Assembly: GCA_023242925.1 (NCBI GenBank)
Contig: CP096134.1
Span: 3,801,501 to 3,865,500, forward strand
Source of the DNA: Hyphomonadaceae bacterium JAD_PAG50586_4
Lineage (GTDB): Bacteria > Pseudomonadota > Alphaproteobacteria > Caulobacterales > Aquidulcibacteraceae
DNA: 64,000 nt
Direction: 5' to 3'
Made by a program: the position numbers and the translations under genes
Part shown: piece by piece, positions 28,598-39,043 of the stretch
Numbering within the stretch: the first letter of the stretch is position 1
Layout of the letters: each line of letters begins with the position of its first letter
The notes under the pieces: model-generated
What the model was told of the DNA's origin: nothing
Database searches by the model: none
The model's input: only the letters and a program-made list of their open reading frames with translations

Positions 28598-29877
28598 TCA
28601 AGATGGCGGCGGCGAAGGCGGCGTGACGCCAGGCAAAAATTCCGACGCACGCGCGTTTGGAATAACGACAAGAAGATCAAAGCTCGCGATCAATTGGCGG
28701 GCGTCGGCAGGCAGATGCGACCAGCGCCTGGGCCGGAGCTTCCACGCACGTAAGTCAAAGACTGTGATCTCATCGGCGCTGACATATGACGCAAGGAAAG
28801 ACCAAGTCTCTGCGAAGCCTTCGTCGCACGGCGTCGGCGGGCCGGCGAACCCCGCGGTCGCGGACCCCGGTCCGCACGCAGCGTAGATCGAAAGTGAGCT
28901 GGCGCCATTCTGCACGGCGAATTCGTTGACGAAGCCGCCAAGGCCTTGCGCCATGGTTGGCGTCGCGCCGCGATAGATGTGATAGCCGCCGAACTTCAAC
29001 AGCACGCGCGGCGGCGTCCCGTCAGCGCGCTCCGCCTCGCGATAGTGCGCAAGGAAGCTCTGCTTCATCAAAGTCTCGCGTTCGACATTGGCGAACCAAG
29101 CCTCGCCGTCGCCACCGCTGAATGGCCGGTAGATGCGCTGTGATTGGATCATCGCATCGACGAGCTCGACGTAGCGCGCATCTCGGCGATGCGTCAGCCG
29201 TGTGCGCAAGCCTTCGAGCGGCGCGGCTTCCGATTGGCCGAGCCAACTCAAATTGCCGCGCGCCGTCTCTACAAGCTGCGCCGCCATGGCGCGAGCTTCC
29301 GCATCGCGTGCGTTGTTTGCGATCTCCGACAAAAGCCAGGGCGCGGCGCCCAGAAAGACTTGATCCACCCCCAAAGCGCCGGCGCGCGCCGGGCGCGGGA
29401 GGTATCCACGATCGTATCGGCCAATTGCGCCTCTGCATCCCAACTGAAGAATGGCGCGACGACGGCGCCGCCACGCGGCTCGATGAAACCAGCCCATGCA
29501 GCGCTATCGCCCGCGCGCAACTCACGTTCCATCGCTTCGGCCACCCAAGGATCGACCTCGATGGCGGCGTAGTTGAAACCGATGGCATTGAGATCGCGCC
29601 AATAGGCCTCGGCGAATTGCGCGACGCCCGCATTGCCGTGCTCTTCGCCGATTGCCACGAACTGGGATTCAGCGCCAAGCGTACGCAGCAGATCAGCGCC
29701 CGCACCTGTGAGGCGGCCATTCTCCAACCGCGCCGTGCTGCGCGAGTGTTCGATCAACGCCGGCAAAAGAGTTTGTGGCTCGGCGCCTTGTGGCGCCGGC
29801 GGCGGCGGCGTTGGCGGTTCGGCAAACGCAATGCCCGTGGCGAGCGCCAAAGCAGCCAGACTTGCGGCGAATTTCAT
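28598..29877 (-). CDS. EreA/ChaN-like exported protein (one frameshift)
   Basis: About 426 codons. It has a signal peptide cleaved near AFA|E, a Pro-rich linker, then a domain whose start (FVAIGEEHGNAGVAQFAEAYWRDLNAIGFNYAAIEVDPW) resembles the erythromycin esterase/ChaN group, with conserved GEEHG and a Glu in AIEVD. The frame breaks at the C-run 29368-29372; one added base gives WGVDQVFLGAAPWLLSE and joins the halves. The C-terminal half contains LLKFGGYHIYRG. Function unknown; a hydrolase or haem-binding role is possible from fold. Confidence 0.6.
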
Positions 29878-29948
29878 AGGGTCCCTCTCGTTCCTATCGA
29901 GAGGGATGCACGCTTCGACGGCTTTGGATGCCGCCTGCGCGTGATTTA

Positions 29949-30812
29949 TTAGAGCGCGTCGAGCGGCAATTTGAGATAACGCACGCCGTTCTCCTCGGGC
30001 GGCGGCAATTCCCCTGCCTGGATGTTCACCTGGATCGACGGCAGGATCAGCGTGGGCATCTCCAACGTCTTGTCGCGCGACTCGCGCATGGCGACGAATT
30101 GATCCTCGCTCACACCGTCGCGCAGATGGACGTTTCGCTTCTCCGCCGCGATCGTGCTTTCCCAGACGAATTCGTCACGCTCCGGCGCTTTATAGTCGTG
30201 GCAGAGGAAAACGCGCGTGCTCTCGGGAAGGGCGAGTAATTTGCTGATCGAGCGATAGAGCGTACGTGCATCGCCGCCGGGAAAGTCGCAGCGCGCCGTG
30301 CCATAATCCGGCATGAACAGCGTATCGCCGACAAACACCGCGTCGCCGATCAGATAGCTCACACAAGCGGGCGTGTGGCCCGGCGTATGCAGCACCGTGA
30401 TCTCCAGCTCGCCCAGCTGCAGCGCCTCACCATCCCGCACCAAGCGATCGAACGGGCGACCGTCCGCCGTGACGTAGCCCAGATTGAAAACGTCCTTGAA
30501 CACCTTCTGCACGGTCTTGATGTGCTCGCCGATCACGATCGGCGCGCCCGTCGCCTGCTTCAGAAATGGCGCGGCGGACAAGTGATCGGCGTGCGCGTGG
30601 GTTTCGAGCAGATATTCGACCTTCACGCCCTCTTCGCGCACGGCGTCGAGAATATTTTGCGCCGAATGCGTCGCGGTGCGGCCGGATTTTTGATCGAAAT
30701 CAAGCACGCTATCGATGATCGCCGCCGCCTTGCTGGCGGGATCCCAGACCAAATAGCTCACCGTGAACGTGGGCTCATGAAAAAACGCGCGGACGTTTGG
30801 CGGGGCCGTCAT
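29949..30812 (-). CDS. MBL-fold hydrolase, persulfide dioxygenase-like
   Basis: A 287-residue metallo-beta-lactamase protein with metal motif THAHADH at 71-77, a second ligand set in LHTPGHTPACVSY, and Asp in VFVGDTLFMPDYG. The TARCDFPGGDARTLYRSI segment is typical of ETHE1/Blh persulfide dioxygenases, which oxidise glutathione persulfide to sulfite. The start at 30812 has GAGG 8 nt upstream; two earlier in-frame starts exist. It diverges from rhodanese and TauE genes across a palindromic operator, the arrangement of BigR-type sulfide operons. Confidence 0.85.
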   Translation of the reverse strand: MTAPPNVRAFFHEPTFTVSYLVWDPASKAAAIIDSVLDFDQKSGRTATHSAQNILDAVREEGVKVEYLLETHAHADHLSAAPFLKQATGAPIVIGEHIKTVQKVFKDVFNLGYVTADGRPFDRLVRDGEALQLGELEITVLHTPGHTPACVSYLIGDAVFVGDTLFMPDYGTARCDFPGGDARTLYRSISKLLALPESTRVFLCHDYKAPERDEFVWESTIAAEKRNVHLRDGVSEDQFVAMRESRDKTLEMPTLILPSIQVNIQAGELPPPEENGVRYLKLPLDAL

Positions 30813-30833
30813 GATCATCACCTCTTGTTCTTT

Positions 30834-30853
30834 ATATTAGATATCCCTAATAT
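30834..30853. promoter_or_regulatory. BigR-like palindromic operator
   Basis: ATATTAG (30834-30840) and CTAATAT (30847-30853) form a perfect 7-bp inverted repeat separated by 6 bp, in an AT-rich patch between the divergent MBL and rhodanese starts. Position and AT-rich symmetry fit BigR/SqrR-family ArsR repressor sites. Confidence 0.6.
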
Positions 30854-30879
30854 CTTTGCAAGCCATCAGGAGACCCGCG

Positions 30880-31248
30880 TTGCGCACGCTCAATCCCATA
30901 AACGCCGCCGAACTTAAACGTAAGCTTGAGACGGGCGACGCTGTCCTCATCGACATTCGCGAACCCAACGAACACGCCCTGGAACATATCGCCGAGGCCC
31001 GCTTGGCGCCGCTCTCCAATTTCGATCCCCAGGCGCTGGCTGATTGCCGTGACAAGATCGGTGTTTTCCACTGCAAATCCGGCATCCGCACCCGCACCAA
31101 TTCCGCCCGCCTCGCCGCCTGTGGCTTCAAGCAAGCCTACTTCCTCGACGGTGGCATCGAGGCCTGGAAAGCGGCAGGCTATGAGGTGCGCGTCCAACAA
31201 TCGGCGCGGACGTGGCCGTGGAATCGCGGCAAGACCAGCGGATCGTGA
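30880..31248 (+). CDS. Rhodanese-like sulfurtransferase
   Basis: A 122-residue single-domain rhodanese with catalytic Cys65 in the loop FHCKSGIRT and the N-terminal motif AVLIDIREPNEHALEHI. It moves sulfane sulfur between persulfide carriers. The TTG start at 30880 is chosen because AGGAG lies 7 nt upstream; a longer frame from 30856 overlaps the operator region. The stop overlaps the GTG of the TauE gene. Confidence 0.88.
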   Translation: MRTLNPINAAELKRKLETGDAVLIDIREPNEHALEHIAEARLAPLSNFDPQALADCRDKIGVFHCKSGIRTRTNSARLAACGFKQAYFLDGGIEAWKAAGYEVRVQQSARTWPWNRGKTSGS

Positions 31249-32018
31249 TTGAACTCGCTGACATCCTCGCGATCATCAGTGGCGCCGCCGTCGGGCTGGT
31301 GCTGGCGCTGATTGGCGGCGGCGGCTCGATCCTGGCGACGCCGGCGCTGCTCTACGTTGTCGGCGTCGCCAATCCGCACATGGCGATCGGCACCAGCGCG
31401 CTCGCCGTCTCGATCAACGCCTTCGCCAACCTCATTCCGCACGCGCGCCGCGGCAATGTGAAATGGCGCTGCGCCGCCGTGTTCGCGGGCTCCGGCGTAG
31501 CGGGCGCAGCTCTCGGCGCCTCGATCGGCAAACTCACCGACGCGCGCATTCTGTTGCCGCTATTTGCACTGGCGATGATCGTCATCGGCGTGCTGATGCT
31601 CCGCCCACGCAAGGACGACGGCAATAGCGAAATCGTCCTCAACCGCGAGAACGCTCCCAAGCTTGCCGGCTACGGCCTCGCCGCCGGCGCCGTCTCGGGC
31701 TTCTTCGGTATTGGCGGCGGCTTTCTCATCGTCCCCGGCCTCATCGCCGCCAGCGGCATGAGCATGATCCAAGCCGTCGGGTCCTCGCTCTTTTCCGTCG
31801 GCACATTCGGCGCCACCACCGCCGCTACCTACGCGCTCGACGGCCTCGTCGACTGGCGCATCGCCGGGCTTTTCATTTTTGGCGGCATCGTCGGCGGCAT
31901 GATGGGCGCGGGGCTTGCCGAGCATCTGGCCAAACAGCGCGGCCTATTGCAGCGCGTCTTCGCGGGCGTGGTGTTCGTCGTTGCGATCTATATGCTCTAC
32001 CGATCTTTCACCGGTTAG
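31245..32018 (+). CDS. TauE/SafE family sulfite/anion exporter
   Basis: A 257-residue inner-membrane protein with about eight hydrophobic helices and the two internally repeated motifs of the family: ALIGGGGSILATPALLYVVG and GFFGIGGGFLIVPGLI. It probably exports sulfite or thiosulfate made by the adjacent persulfide dioxygenase-like and rhodanese enzymes. The GTG at 31245 overlaps the rhodanese TGA. Confidence 0.88.
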   Translation: MIELADILAIISGAAVGLVLALIGGGGSILATPALLYVVGVANPHMAIGTSALAVSINAFANLIPHARRGNVKWRCAAVFAGSGVAGAALGASIGKLTDARILLPLFALAMIVIGVLMLRPRKDDGNSEIVLNRENAPKLAGYGLAAGAVSGFFGIGGGFLIVPGLIAASGMSMIQAVGSSLFSVGTFGATTAATYALDGLVDWRIAGLFIFGGIVGGMMGAGLAEHLAKQRGLLQRVFAGVVFVVAIYMLYRSFTG

Positions 32019-32028
32019 GAGCCGCCCC

Positions 32029-32409
32029 ATGAGCGCGCTAGAAAAATGGTACGCCTACGCCAAGAGCCATGAGTCCGCTGCGCTCTGGGATCTGCTGGCG
32101 CCGGACGCGGTGTTCGAAAGCCCCGTGGTCCACACGCCGCAACGCGGCCGCGAGATCACCTTCAAATATCTCGACAGCGCGCTCAAAGTGCTCGGCGGCG
32201 AAGGCTTCCGCTATATCGGCGAATGGAAGAGCGCCAACGGCGCCGTGCTCGAATTCGAGCGCGAGATCGACGGCGTCCGCATCAACGGCGTCGATATGAT
32301 CAGCTGGAACGACGACGACCAAATCACGCATTTCAAAGTGATGGTCCGCCCGCTCAAAGCCATCAACCTGCTACATCAACTCATGGGCGCGCAGCTGCAG
32401 AAGCCGTGA
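32029..32409 (+). CDS. NTF2/SnoaL-like protein
   Basis: A 126-residue protein with an NTF2-like cone fold pattern: LWDLLAPDAVFESPVVHTPQRGREITFKYLDSAL and VLEFEREIDGVRINGVDMISWNDDDQITHFKVMVRPLKAI. It may bind or isomerise a small hydrophobic ligand; nothing fixes the substrate. It lies 10 nt after the TauE gene, so it may be co-transcribed though its role in sulfur metabolism is not evident. Confidence 0.8.
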   Translation: MSALEKWYAYAKSHESAALWDLLAPDAVFESPVVHTPQRGREITFKYLDSALKVLGGEGFRYIGEWKSANGAVLEFEREIDGVRINGVDMISWNDDDQITHFKVMVRPLKAINLLHQLMGAQLQKP

Positions 32410-32503
32410 CGCCTACGCTCCGCCTTGCGGCGAAAAAATTTAGATATGGCTGACGAATGTCAGTGGTTTGGCCTGGGCCCAGCAAAATGGGCCTCGTAAA
32501 AAA

Positions 32504-32578
<75 letters not shown>

Positions 32579-32710
32579 GAACCGTTTAGGGTCCGGCGAT
32601 ATAGACCGGGTGCGGTGTCCGCCGCAAGTTCGGGTTTCGGGATTAGCGCTCGGCGATTGGATTGAGTGCAGCGCGCCCCAATCCCCAGTCCCTAACCCCC
32701 AATTCCCAGA

Positions 32711-33073
32711 TTAGGCGGCGGCGATGACGCGTTCGATTTCCACAACCAGATCCTTCAGGTGGAACGGCTTGGACAGGACCTTGGCGTCCTTGGGGGCTTG
32801 GCTCTGGGCCGAGAGGGCGACGGCGGCGAAGCCCGTAATAAAGACGATCTTCATGGCCGGATCGGCCTCAGCCCCGCGGCGGGCGAGCTCGATGCCGTCG
32901 AGGCCCGGCATGACGATGTCGGTCAAAAGCAGGTCGAACGTCCCGAGCTCCAGCGCTTCCCAGGCGGCGTCGCCGTCGCCATAGGCGGCAACTTCGTGCC
33001 CTGCGCGGCTCAGACTCGTCACCAGGAAAGCCCGGAGCGAGTCATCGTCTTCGGCCAACAGAATACGCGCCAT
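32711..33073 (-). CDS. cpdR: CpdR-type single-domain response regulator
   Basis: A 120-residue stand-alone receiver domain. The phosphoacceptor is Asp52 in LLLTDIVMPGLDGIELARRG, the acidic pocket is AEDDD at about 7-11 and the conserved Lys is in VLSKPFHLKDLV. The sequence closely follows Caulobacter CpdR, which in its unphosphorylated form delivers substrates to ClpXP and links the CckA-ChpT relay to proteolysis of cell-cycle factors. The start at 33073 gives the exact family length. Confidence 0.92.
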   Translation of the reverse strand: MARILLAEDDDSLRAFLVTSLSRAGHEVAAYGDGDAAWEALELGTFDLLLTDIVMPGLDGIELARRGAEADPAMKIVFITGFAAVALSAQSQAPKDAKVLSKPFHLKDLVVEIERVIAAA

Positions 33074-33219
33074 GCGGCTTGCTCCGGATCGCCCGGCCCC
33101 CGTTCTTGAACCGGTAACCTCTAGCATAGGACGGGTAAAGGGCCGCTGAAGGCCAATGCCAAATGCTAAGCATGTGCAAACATTGACGCACCCTGCGGCG
33201 AAGGCGAACAATAAAGGCG

Positions 33220-34131
33220 ATGGACTCCTCCGATCTGGGTCAGGGCGCGGCGTATGCGCCAGCTGAAGGCGCAAGCCTCTCGGACGTGCGCCCGGAGCCG
33301 CCGTTCGTGTTGGTGGAGCCGCTGCATCGGACGAGCCCACTGATTTTCGCATCGCCGCATAGCGGCCGGCGCTACCCCGCTGAATTGCTGGCGGACGCGC
33401 GCGTGGGCCTGATCTCGCTGCGACGGACGGAAGACGCATACGTTGATGAACTCTTCGCGGGCGTCGCCGCGCATGGCGCAGCCCTACTGTCGGCGACATT
33501 TGCGCGGGCGTACGTCGATCTCAATCGCGACGCGGCCGAGCTTGATCCGGAGATGTTTGACGAGCGGCCGCCCGCGTCGGTGCATACGACATCGGCGCGC
33601 GTGCAAGCGGGTTTGGGCGCTATTCCGCGTGTCAGCGGTGACGGCCAGGCGATCTATCGGCGCAAGCTTTCGCTGCATGAAGCGGGTCGCCGCATTGATG
33701 CGGTGCATCGGCCGTATCACGAAACGCTGCAAAACCTGCTGCTGGAGACGAAAGCGCAATTTGGCTGCGCAGTGCTGATCGATTGCCATTCGATGCCGTC
33801 GAGCGCGCGCGGCGCGCATGCGCCGGATATCGTGTTGGGTGATCGCTTTGGCGCCTCATGCCATCCCTCAGTCACGGCGCTGGCGGAAGCGACGTTGCGG
33901 CGGATGAATTATCGCGTCGCGCGCAATGCGCCGTTCGCCGGCGGACACACGACACAGACCTATGGCCGCCCGGCTCAGCGCGTTCACGCGCTGCAGATCG
34001 AGATCAATCGCGCGCTTTATGTCGATGAGCGCACATTGGAACGGACCCACGGGCACACCCGCGTGCGCGCGGATATGACACGATTGGCGGAAGCGCTGGC
34101 CGCGGCGTCCCTACATAAGAGTTTGGCGTAA
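33220..34131 (+). CDS. N-formylglutamate amidohydrolase family protein
   Basis: A 303-residue protein. The N-formylglutamate amidohydrolase fold is evident from FASPHSGRRYPAELL, TEDAYVDELFAG, FARAYVDLNRDAAELDPEMFD, CAVLIDCHSMPS and FAGGHTTQTYGRPAQRVHALQIEINRALY. It would hydrolyse N-formyl-L-glutamate (last step of a histidine degradation route) or a related amide; no hut genes are nearby, so the substrate is uncertain. Confidence 0.88.
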   Translation: MDSSDLGQGAAYAPAEGASLSDVRPEPPFVLVEPLHRTSPLIFASPHSGRRYPAELLADARVGLISLRRTEDAYVDELFAGVAAHGAALLSATFARAYVDLNRDAAELDPEMFDERPPASVHTTSARVQAGLGAIPRVSGDGQAIYRRKLSLHEAGRRIDAVHRPYHETLQNLLLETKAQFGCAVLIDCHSMPSSARGAHAPDIVLGDRFGASCHPSVTALAEATLRRMNYRVARNAPFAGGHTTQTYGRPAQRVHALQIEINRALYVDERTLERTHGHTRVRADMTRLAEALAAASLHKSLA

Positions 34132-34167
34132 GCGCACTGGCGCCACCGGCGGCGGCATCATGGGGCG

Positions 34168-34259
34168 CAAAAGAAAGCCGCGGGGGTTAGCCCGCGGCTG
34201 AAGGTCAATAGGGAGGAAACGCCCGATAGGGCGGGTGCAACGTCGCGAAACGCTGCAAC
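34168..34259 (-). ncRNA. Probable MmgR/suhB (alpha-r8) family small RNA
   Basis: On the minus strand the order is: a 5' hairpin starting near GTTGCAGCG, a small hairpin CGCCC-TATC-GGGCG, a single-stranded TTTCCTCCCTA, then a strong terminator stem AGCCGCGGG/CCCGCGGCT (9 bp) followed by TTTCTTTT. The TTTCCTCCCTA motif between two hairpins just before the terminator is the hallmark I know from the MmgR (suhB, alpha-r8) small RNAs of alphaproteobacteria, which bind Hfq and pair with ribosome sites. The 5' end is estimated. Confidence 0.6.
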
Positions 34260-34271
34260 ACGATCAAACTA

Positions 34272-34384
34272 GTGTGCAGCGCAGCAAAACGCAAGCTGAA
34301 TTGGCCCTCACATTCCCGCAATCAAAAGTACAATACTGTTTTTATTGTATTTTTCGGATTGTCTTGTTATATTGCGCTGCACAC
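34272..34384. repeat. 12-bp inverted repeat flanking the typA promoter
   Basis: GTGTGCAGCGCA (34272-34283) and its exact reverse complement TGCGCTGCACAC (34373-34384) flank an AT-rich stretch of 89 bp. The right copy overlaps the -10 box and start region of the typA promoter. Confidence 0.55.
34345..34373 (+). promoter_or_regulatory. Probable sigma-70 promoter of typA
   Basis: TTGTAT (34345-34350), 17-bp spacer, TATATT (34368-34373), in an AT-rich patch unlike the rest of the window. It implies a leader of about 110 nt before the typA ATG. Confidence 0.55.
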
Positions 34385-34488
34385 ATGCAAAAACGCATGG
34401 ATTGTGCATAAGGAATTTCCACACGTGCCGTTGATGCAGGCGCCAGGGCCGGGCAGAACGCGCCACCACCTATACAGAAAGCGTCAAA

Positions 34489-36331
<1,843 letters not shown>

Positions 36332-36367
36332 ATCGTGTTATGCTGCGCCTCTTGAGGGAGGCGCGGC

Positions 36368-36820
36368 ATGATCGATCCCAACGGCATCGCCCATATTCAG
36401 CTTACGGTGCGCGACGTCACGGCAAGCCGGCCATTTTACTATCGGCTGCTGCACGAGACGTTCGGCATGCGCGTGCAATATGATCATGCCGAGGTGTTCT
36501 ATTGCATCGGCGGTCGCACTGGCGTGCTGATCCGCGCAGCCAGCGCAGAGCATCGCGATACGCCCTTTGATCAATGGCGCGTTGGCTTGCACCATTTCTG
36601 TTTCCGTCTACGCTCGCGTGAGGATGTGGATGCGCTGCATGCATCGATGTGCGCTTTTGGCGCTAAGATTATCCGCGCGCCAGAGGAAGGCGCTTGGGCG
36701 CCGGGCTATTATTCGACGTTGTTCGAAGACCCCGACGGCATCCGCATCGAGGCCCTCTTCATCCCCGGCGGCGGCAATCTCGATCGCATCAAGGACAAGC
36801 CGCTGACGCCTGTGGGTTAG
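36368..36820 (+). CDS. VOC family (glyoxalase-like) protein
   Basis: A 150-residue protein with the paired beta-alpha-beta-beta-beta units of the vicinal oxygen chelate fold: AHIQLTVRDVTASRPFYYRLL and VGLHHFCFRLRSREDVDALHASM, ending with LFEDPDGIRIEALFIPG. Metal ligands are probably the His in HIQL, the His in LHHF and the Glu in RIEALF. The reaction is unknown. It follows typA by about 35 bp. Confidence 0.85.
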   Translation: MIDPNGIAHIQLTVRDVTASRPFYYRLLHETFGMRVQYDHAEVFYCIGGRTGVLIRAASAEHRDTPFDQWRVGLHHFCFRLRSREDVDALHASMCAFGAKIIRAPEEGAWAPGYYSTLFEDPDGIRIEALFIPGGGNLDRIKDKPLTPVG

Positions 36821-37019
36821 CTGATGCGGGGATAGAGTGCTGCTCTATCCCCAACTTCGGACCGCTGGCTTCCAGCCGGCATCTCTCTTTCCACACGCAA
36901 AACCGTTGAACGCGCAGTTTTTCGACGGCGCGCATCAATTCGCCTTGCACAGTGTCCGCCTGCCCGCTTGGCGGCGCGAACTCCTTCCAGATCGCGCGTG
37001 CTTCGTCCTCGTAGAACAT
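36789..37019 (-). CDS. Small protein, probably truncated or frameshifted
   Basis: The first about 40 residues (FYEDEARAIWKEFAPPSGQADTVQGELMRAVEKLR) look like a genuine, well-ordered helical protein, and its ATG overlaps the ABC-F stop (TAATG), so it is translated from the same mRNA. After VEKLR the sequence loses character, runs through a hairpin at 36828-36852 and into the convergent VOC gene. I suspect the frame is lost near 36895-36910 and that the native C-terminus differs. The family is not recognised. Confidence 0.45.
   Translation of the reverse strand: MFYEDEARAIWKEFAPPSGQADTVQGELMRAVEKLRVQRFCVWKERCRLEASGPKLGIEQHSIPASANPQASAACP
36828..36852. terminator. Hairpin between convergent genes
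   Basis: GGGGATAGAG and CTCTATCCCC form a perfect 10-bp stem with a 5-nt loop, 7 nt after the VOC stop. There is no T-run, so it may act as a two-way transcription barrier or RNA 3' end protector. Confidence 0.5.
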
Positions 37020-38878
37020 TACACGCCCTCCAACGCCTCGCTCGCTTCGAGCCAGGTAGCCTCCGCCTTCGCCAGCGCCGTCGCCGCATGAGAGCGTTCC
37101 TTGAGCAAGGACTCGCCGCGCTTTTGATCGCGTGTGAAGAGTTCTGGGTCGGAGAGTGCGGCATCGATCTTGGCGAGCGCGGCCTGGGCTTGCTGAATCT
37201 CAGCTTCCGCCGCTTCGAGCTTGCGCTGCAGCGTGTATTTGGAAACTTTTGGCTTCGCTTCGGGTTGCGCGACCGCCACCTCAACCGGCTTCACCACACC
37301 TTCCTCGCGCGGACGATCGGCGGCGGCGACGAGCTTGCGATAATCTTCAAGATCGCCGTCATATTGGCGCGCGCGGCCGTGATAGACGAGCCAGAGGCGA
37401 TCGGCGCAGGCTTCCGCCAGATAGATGTCGTGCGTGATCAGCAGCACCGCGCCTTCGTATTCGTTGATCGCGTGGATCAGCGCTTCGCGACTATCAATGT
37501 CCAAGTGCGAGGTCGGCTCATCGAGGATCAAAACGTGCGGCTTGGCGTGCGCCATGAGGCCGAGCAGCAAGCGCACCTTCTCGCCGCCGCTTAGGTTCTG
37601 CACCTTCGTGTCGATCTTATCGACGCCGAAACCCATCCGCGCCGCGAGCGAACGCAAGCGCGGCGGCGCCCAATCGGGCTCCAGGTCGCGCACGTGCTCC
37701 AGCACGGTTTCGCCTTCGCGCAATTCGTCCAGCTGATCCTGGCTGAAATAGCCCATCACGGCTTTGCCCGAGGCGACGCGTTTGCCATTGAGCAGCGCCA
37801 AACGCGCGGCGATCGATTTCACAAGCGTCGTCTTGCCCTGCCCGTTCGGGCCGATGACGACGATGCGGTCATCGTGATCGAGACGCAGCGACACCTTCCT
37901 CAGGACGGGTTTGCCTTCAATGTAACCGAGATCGCATTCGTCCAGCACAACAAGAGGCGATGCGAGTTGCACCGGGTCTTCGAAATGAAACGGGATCGTG
38001 CGCTCTTCAAGCGGCACGGCGATGTCCTGCATCTTTTCGAGTTGCTTGATGCGGCTCTGCGCCTGCGCCGCCTTCGAAGCCTTGGCGCGGAAGCGGTCGA
38101 TGAATTTCTGCAAGTGCGCCTTTTGCGCGTCCTGCTTGGCCTTCATCCCAGTCGCCAGCGCCATGCGCTCAGCCTTCTTTTTCAGATAGGCGTCGTAACC
38201 ACCGACGAAGACTTCAAGCTTCTTGTCGTCCAGCGCCAGGATGTGCGTGACCGAACGATTGAGCATTTCGCGGTCGTGGCTGACGCAGATCACAGTGTGC
38301 TCGTAATCGCGCAGATATTCTTCGAGCCACGCCGCACCTTCAAGATCGAGATAATTGGTCGGTTCGTCGAGGATCAGCAGATCGGGCTTGGAGAAGAGTA
38401 CGCCAGCAAGTGCGGCGCGCATGCGCCAGCCGCCGGAGAATTCACGCGCGGCGCGGGTCAGGTCTTCTTGCTCGAAGCCGAGGCCAATCATAATTGCGCT
38501 GGCGCGGGCCTCACCGGAATAGCCGTCGATCTCGGCCAGGCGCATATGGATGTCGGCAATGCGCTGGGGGTCTTCGGCGGTCTCCGCTTCCTTCAGCAGC
38601 GCCGTCATCTCTTCGTCCGCCGCCATCACGAGTTCGATCAGCGGCGTGTCGACCTGCGGCGCTTCTTGCGCGACGAAACCCATGCGCGCGCCACGGCGCA
38701 CGCGGATCGATGAATTGGCCTTGCCCACCTCGTCGCGGATCAGCTTCAACAACGTCGACTTGCCGGTGCCGTTGCGGCCGACGAGGCCCACCTTCCAGCC
38801 CTCGGCGATGAACGCATTGGCGTTCTCGAACAGCGGCCGCGGGCCGATGCGATAGGTGAGGTCGGAAATCTCGAGCAT
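37019..38878 (-). CDS. ABC-F family ATP-binding protein
   Basis: A 619-residue soluble protein with two ATPase modules: Walker A GRNGTGKST (about 35-43) with signature FSGGWRMR, and Walker A GPNGQGKTT with signature LSGGEKVRLLLGLM. The Walker B/switch pairs LILDEPTNYLD and LILDEPTSHLD are intact, as is the linker region between modules (QKAHLQKFIDRFRAKASKAAQAQSR). The C-terminal about 80 residues form a coiled coil (TLQRKLEAAEAEIQQAQAAL), as in Uup. ABC-F proteins act on the ribosome; the exact subgroup is uncertain. Confidence 0.92.
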   Translation of the reverse strand: MLEISDLTYRIGPRPLFENANAFIAEGWKVGLVGRNGTGKSTLLKLIRDEVGKANSSIRVRRGARMGFVAQEAPQVDTPLIELVMAADEEMTALLKEAETAEDPQRIADIHMRLAEIDGYSGEARASAIMIGLGFEQEDLTRAAREFSGGWRMRAALAGVLFSKPDLLILDEPTNYLDLEGAAWLEEYLRDYEHTVICVSHDREMLNRSVTHILALDDKKLEVFVGGYDAYLKKKAERMALATGMKAKQDAQKAHLQKFIDRFRAKASKAAQAQSRIKQLEKMQDIAVPLEERTIPFHFEDPVQLASPLVVLDECDLGYIEGKPVLRKVSLRLDHDDRIVVIGPNGQGKTTLVKSIAARLALLNGKRVASGKAVMGYFSQDQLDELREGETVLEHVRDLEPDWAPPRLRSLAARMGFGVDKIDTKVQNLSGGEKVRLLLGLMAHAKPHVLILDEPTSHLDIDSREALIHAINEYEGAVLLITHDIYLAEACADRLWLVYHGRARQYDGDLEDYRKLVAAADRPREEGVVKPVEVAVAQPEAKPKVSKYTLQRKLEAAEAEIQQAQAALAKIDAALSDPELFTRDQKRGESLLKERSHAATALAKAEATWLEASEALEGV

Positions 38879-38959
38879 GGGGCGTGGTTTAGAGCCGCCA
38901 GCGCGCGCGAATGCAAGCTTTGGCGTGCGCTCCGCGCAGTCGCGGACCCGTCACAGACG

Positions 38960-38990
38960 AAAAACGGCCGTGGCATGGAGCCACGGCCGA
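38960..38990 (-). terminator. Rho-independent terminator of TonB receptor gene
   Basis: On the minus strand CGGCCGTGGC and GCCACGGCCG form a 10-bp stem (loop 5) followed by TTTTTC. It lies about 55 nt past the receptor stop. Confidence 0.85.
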
Positions 38991-38999
38991 GTCTTCCTG

Positions 39000-39028
39000 G
39001 AGGCGCGGCCCTGGGCAGGCCGCGCCTC
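39000..39028. repeat. Second hairpin after TonB receptor gene
   Basis: GAGGCGCGGCC and GGCCGCGCCTC form an 11-bp perfect stem with a 7-nt loop, in tandem with the terminator at 38960-38990, just after the receptor stop at 39044. Confidence 0.6.
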
Positions 39029-39043
39029 TATTTCCGAAACCGC

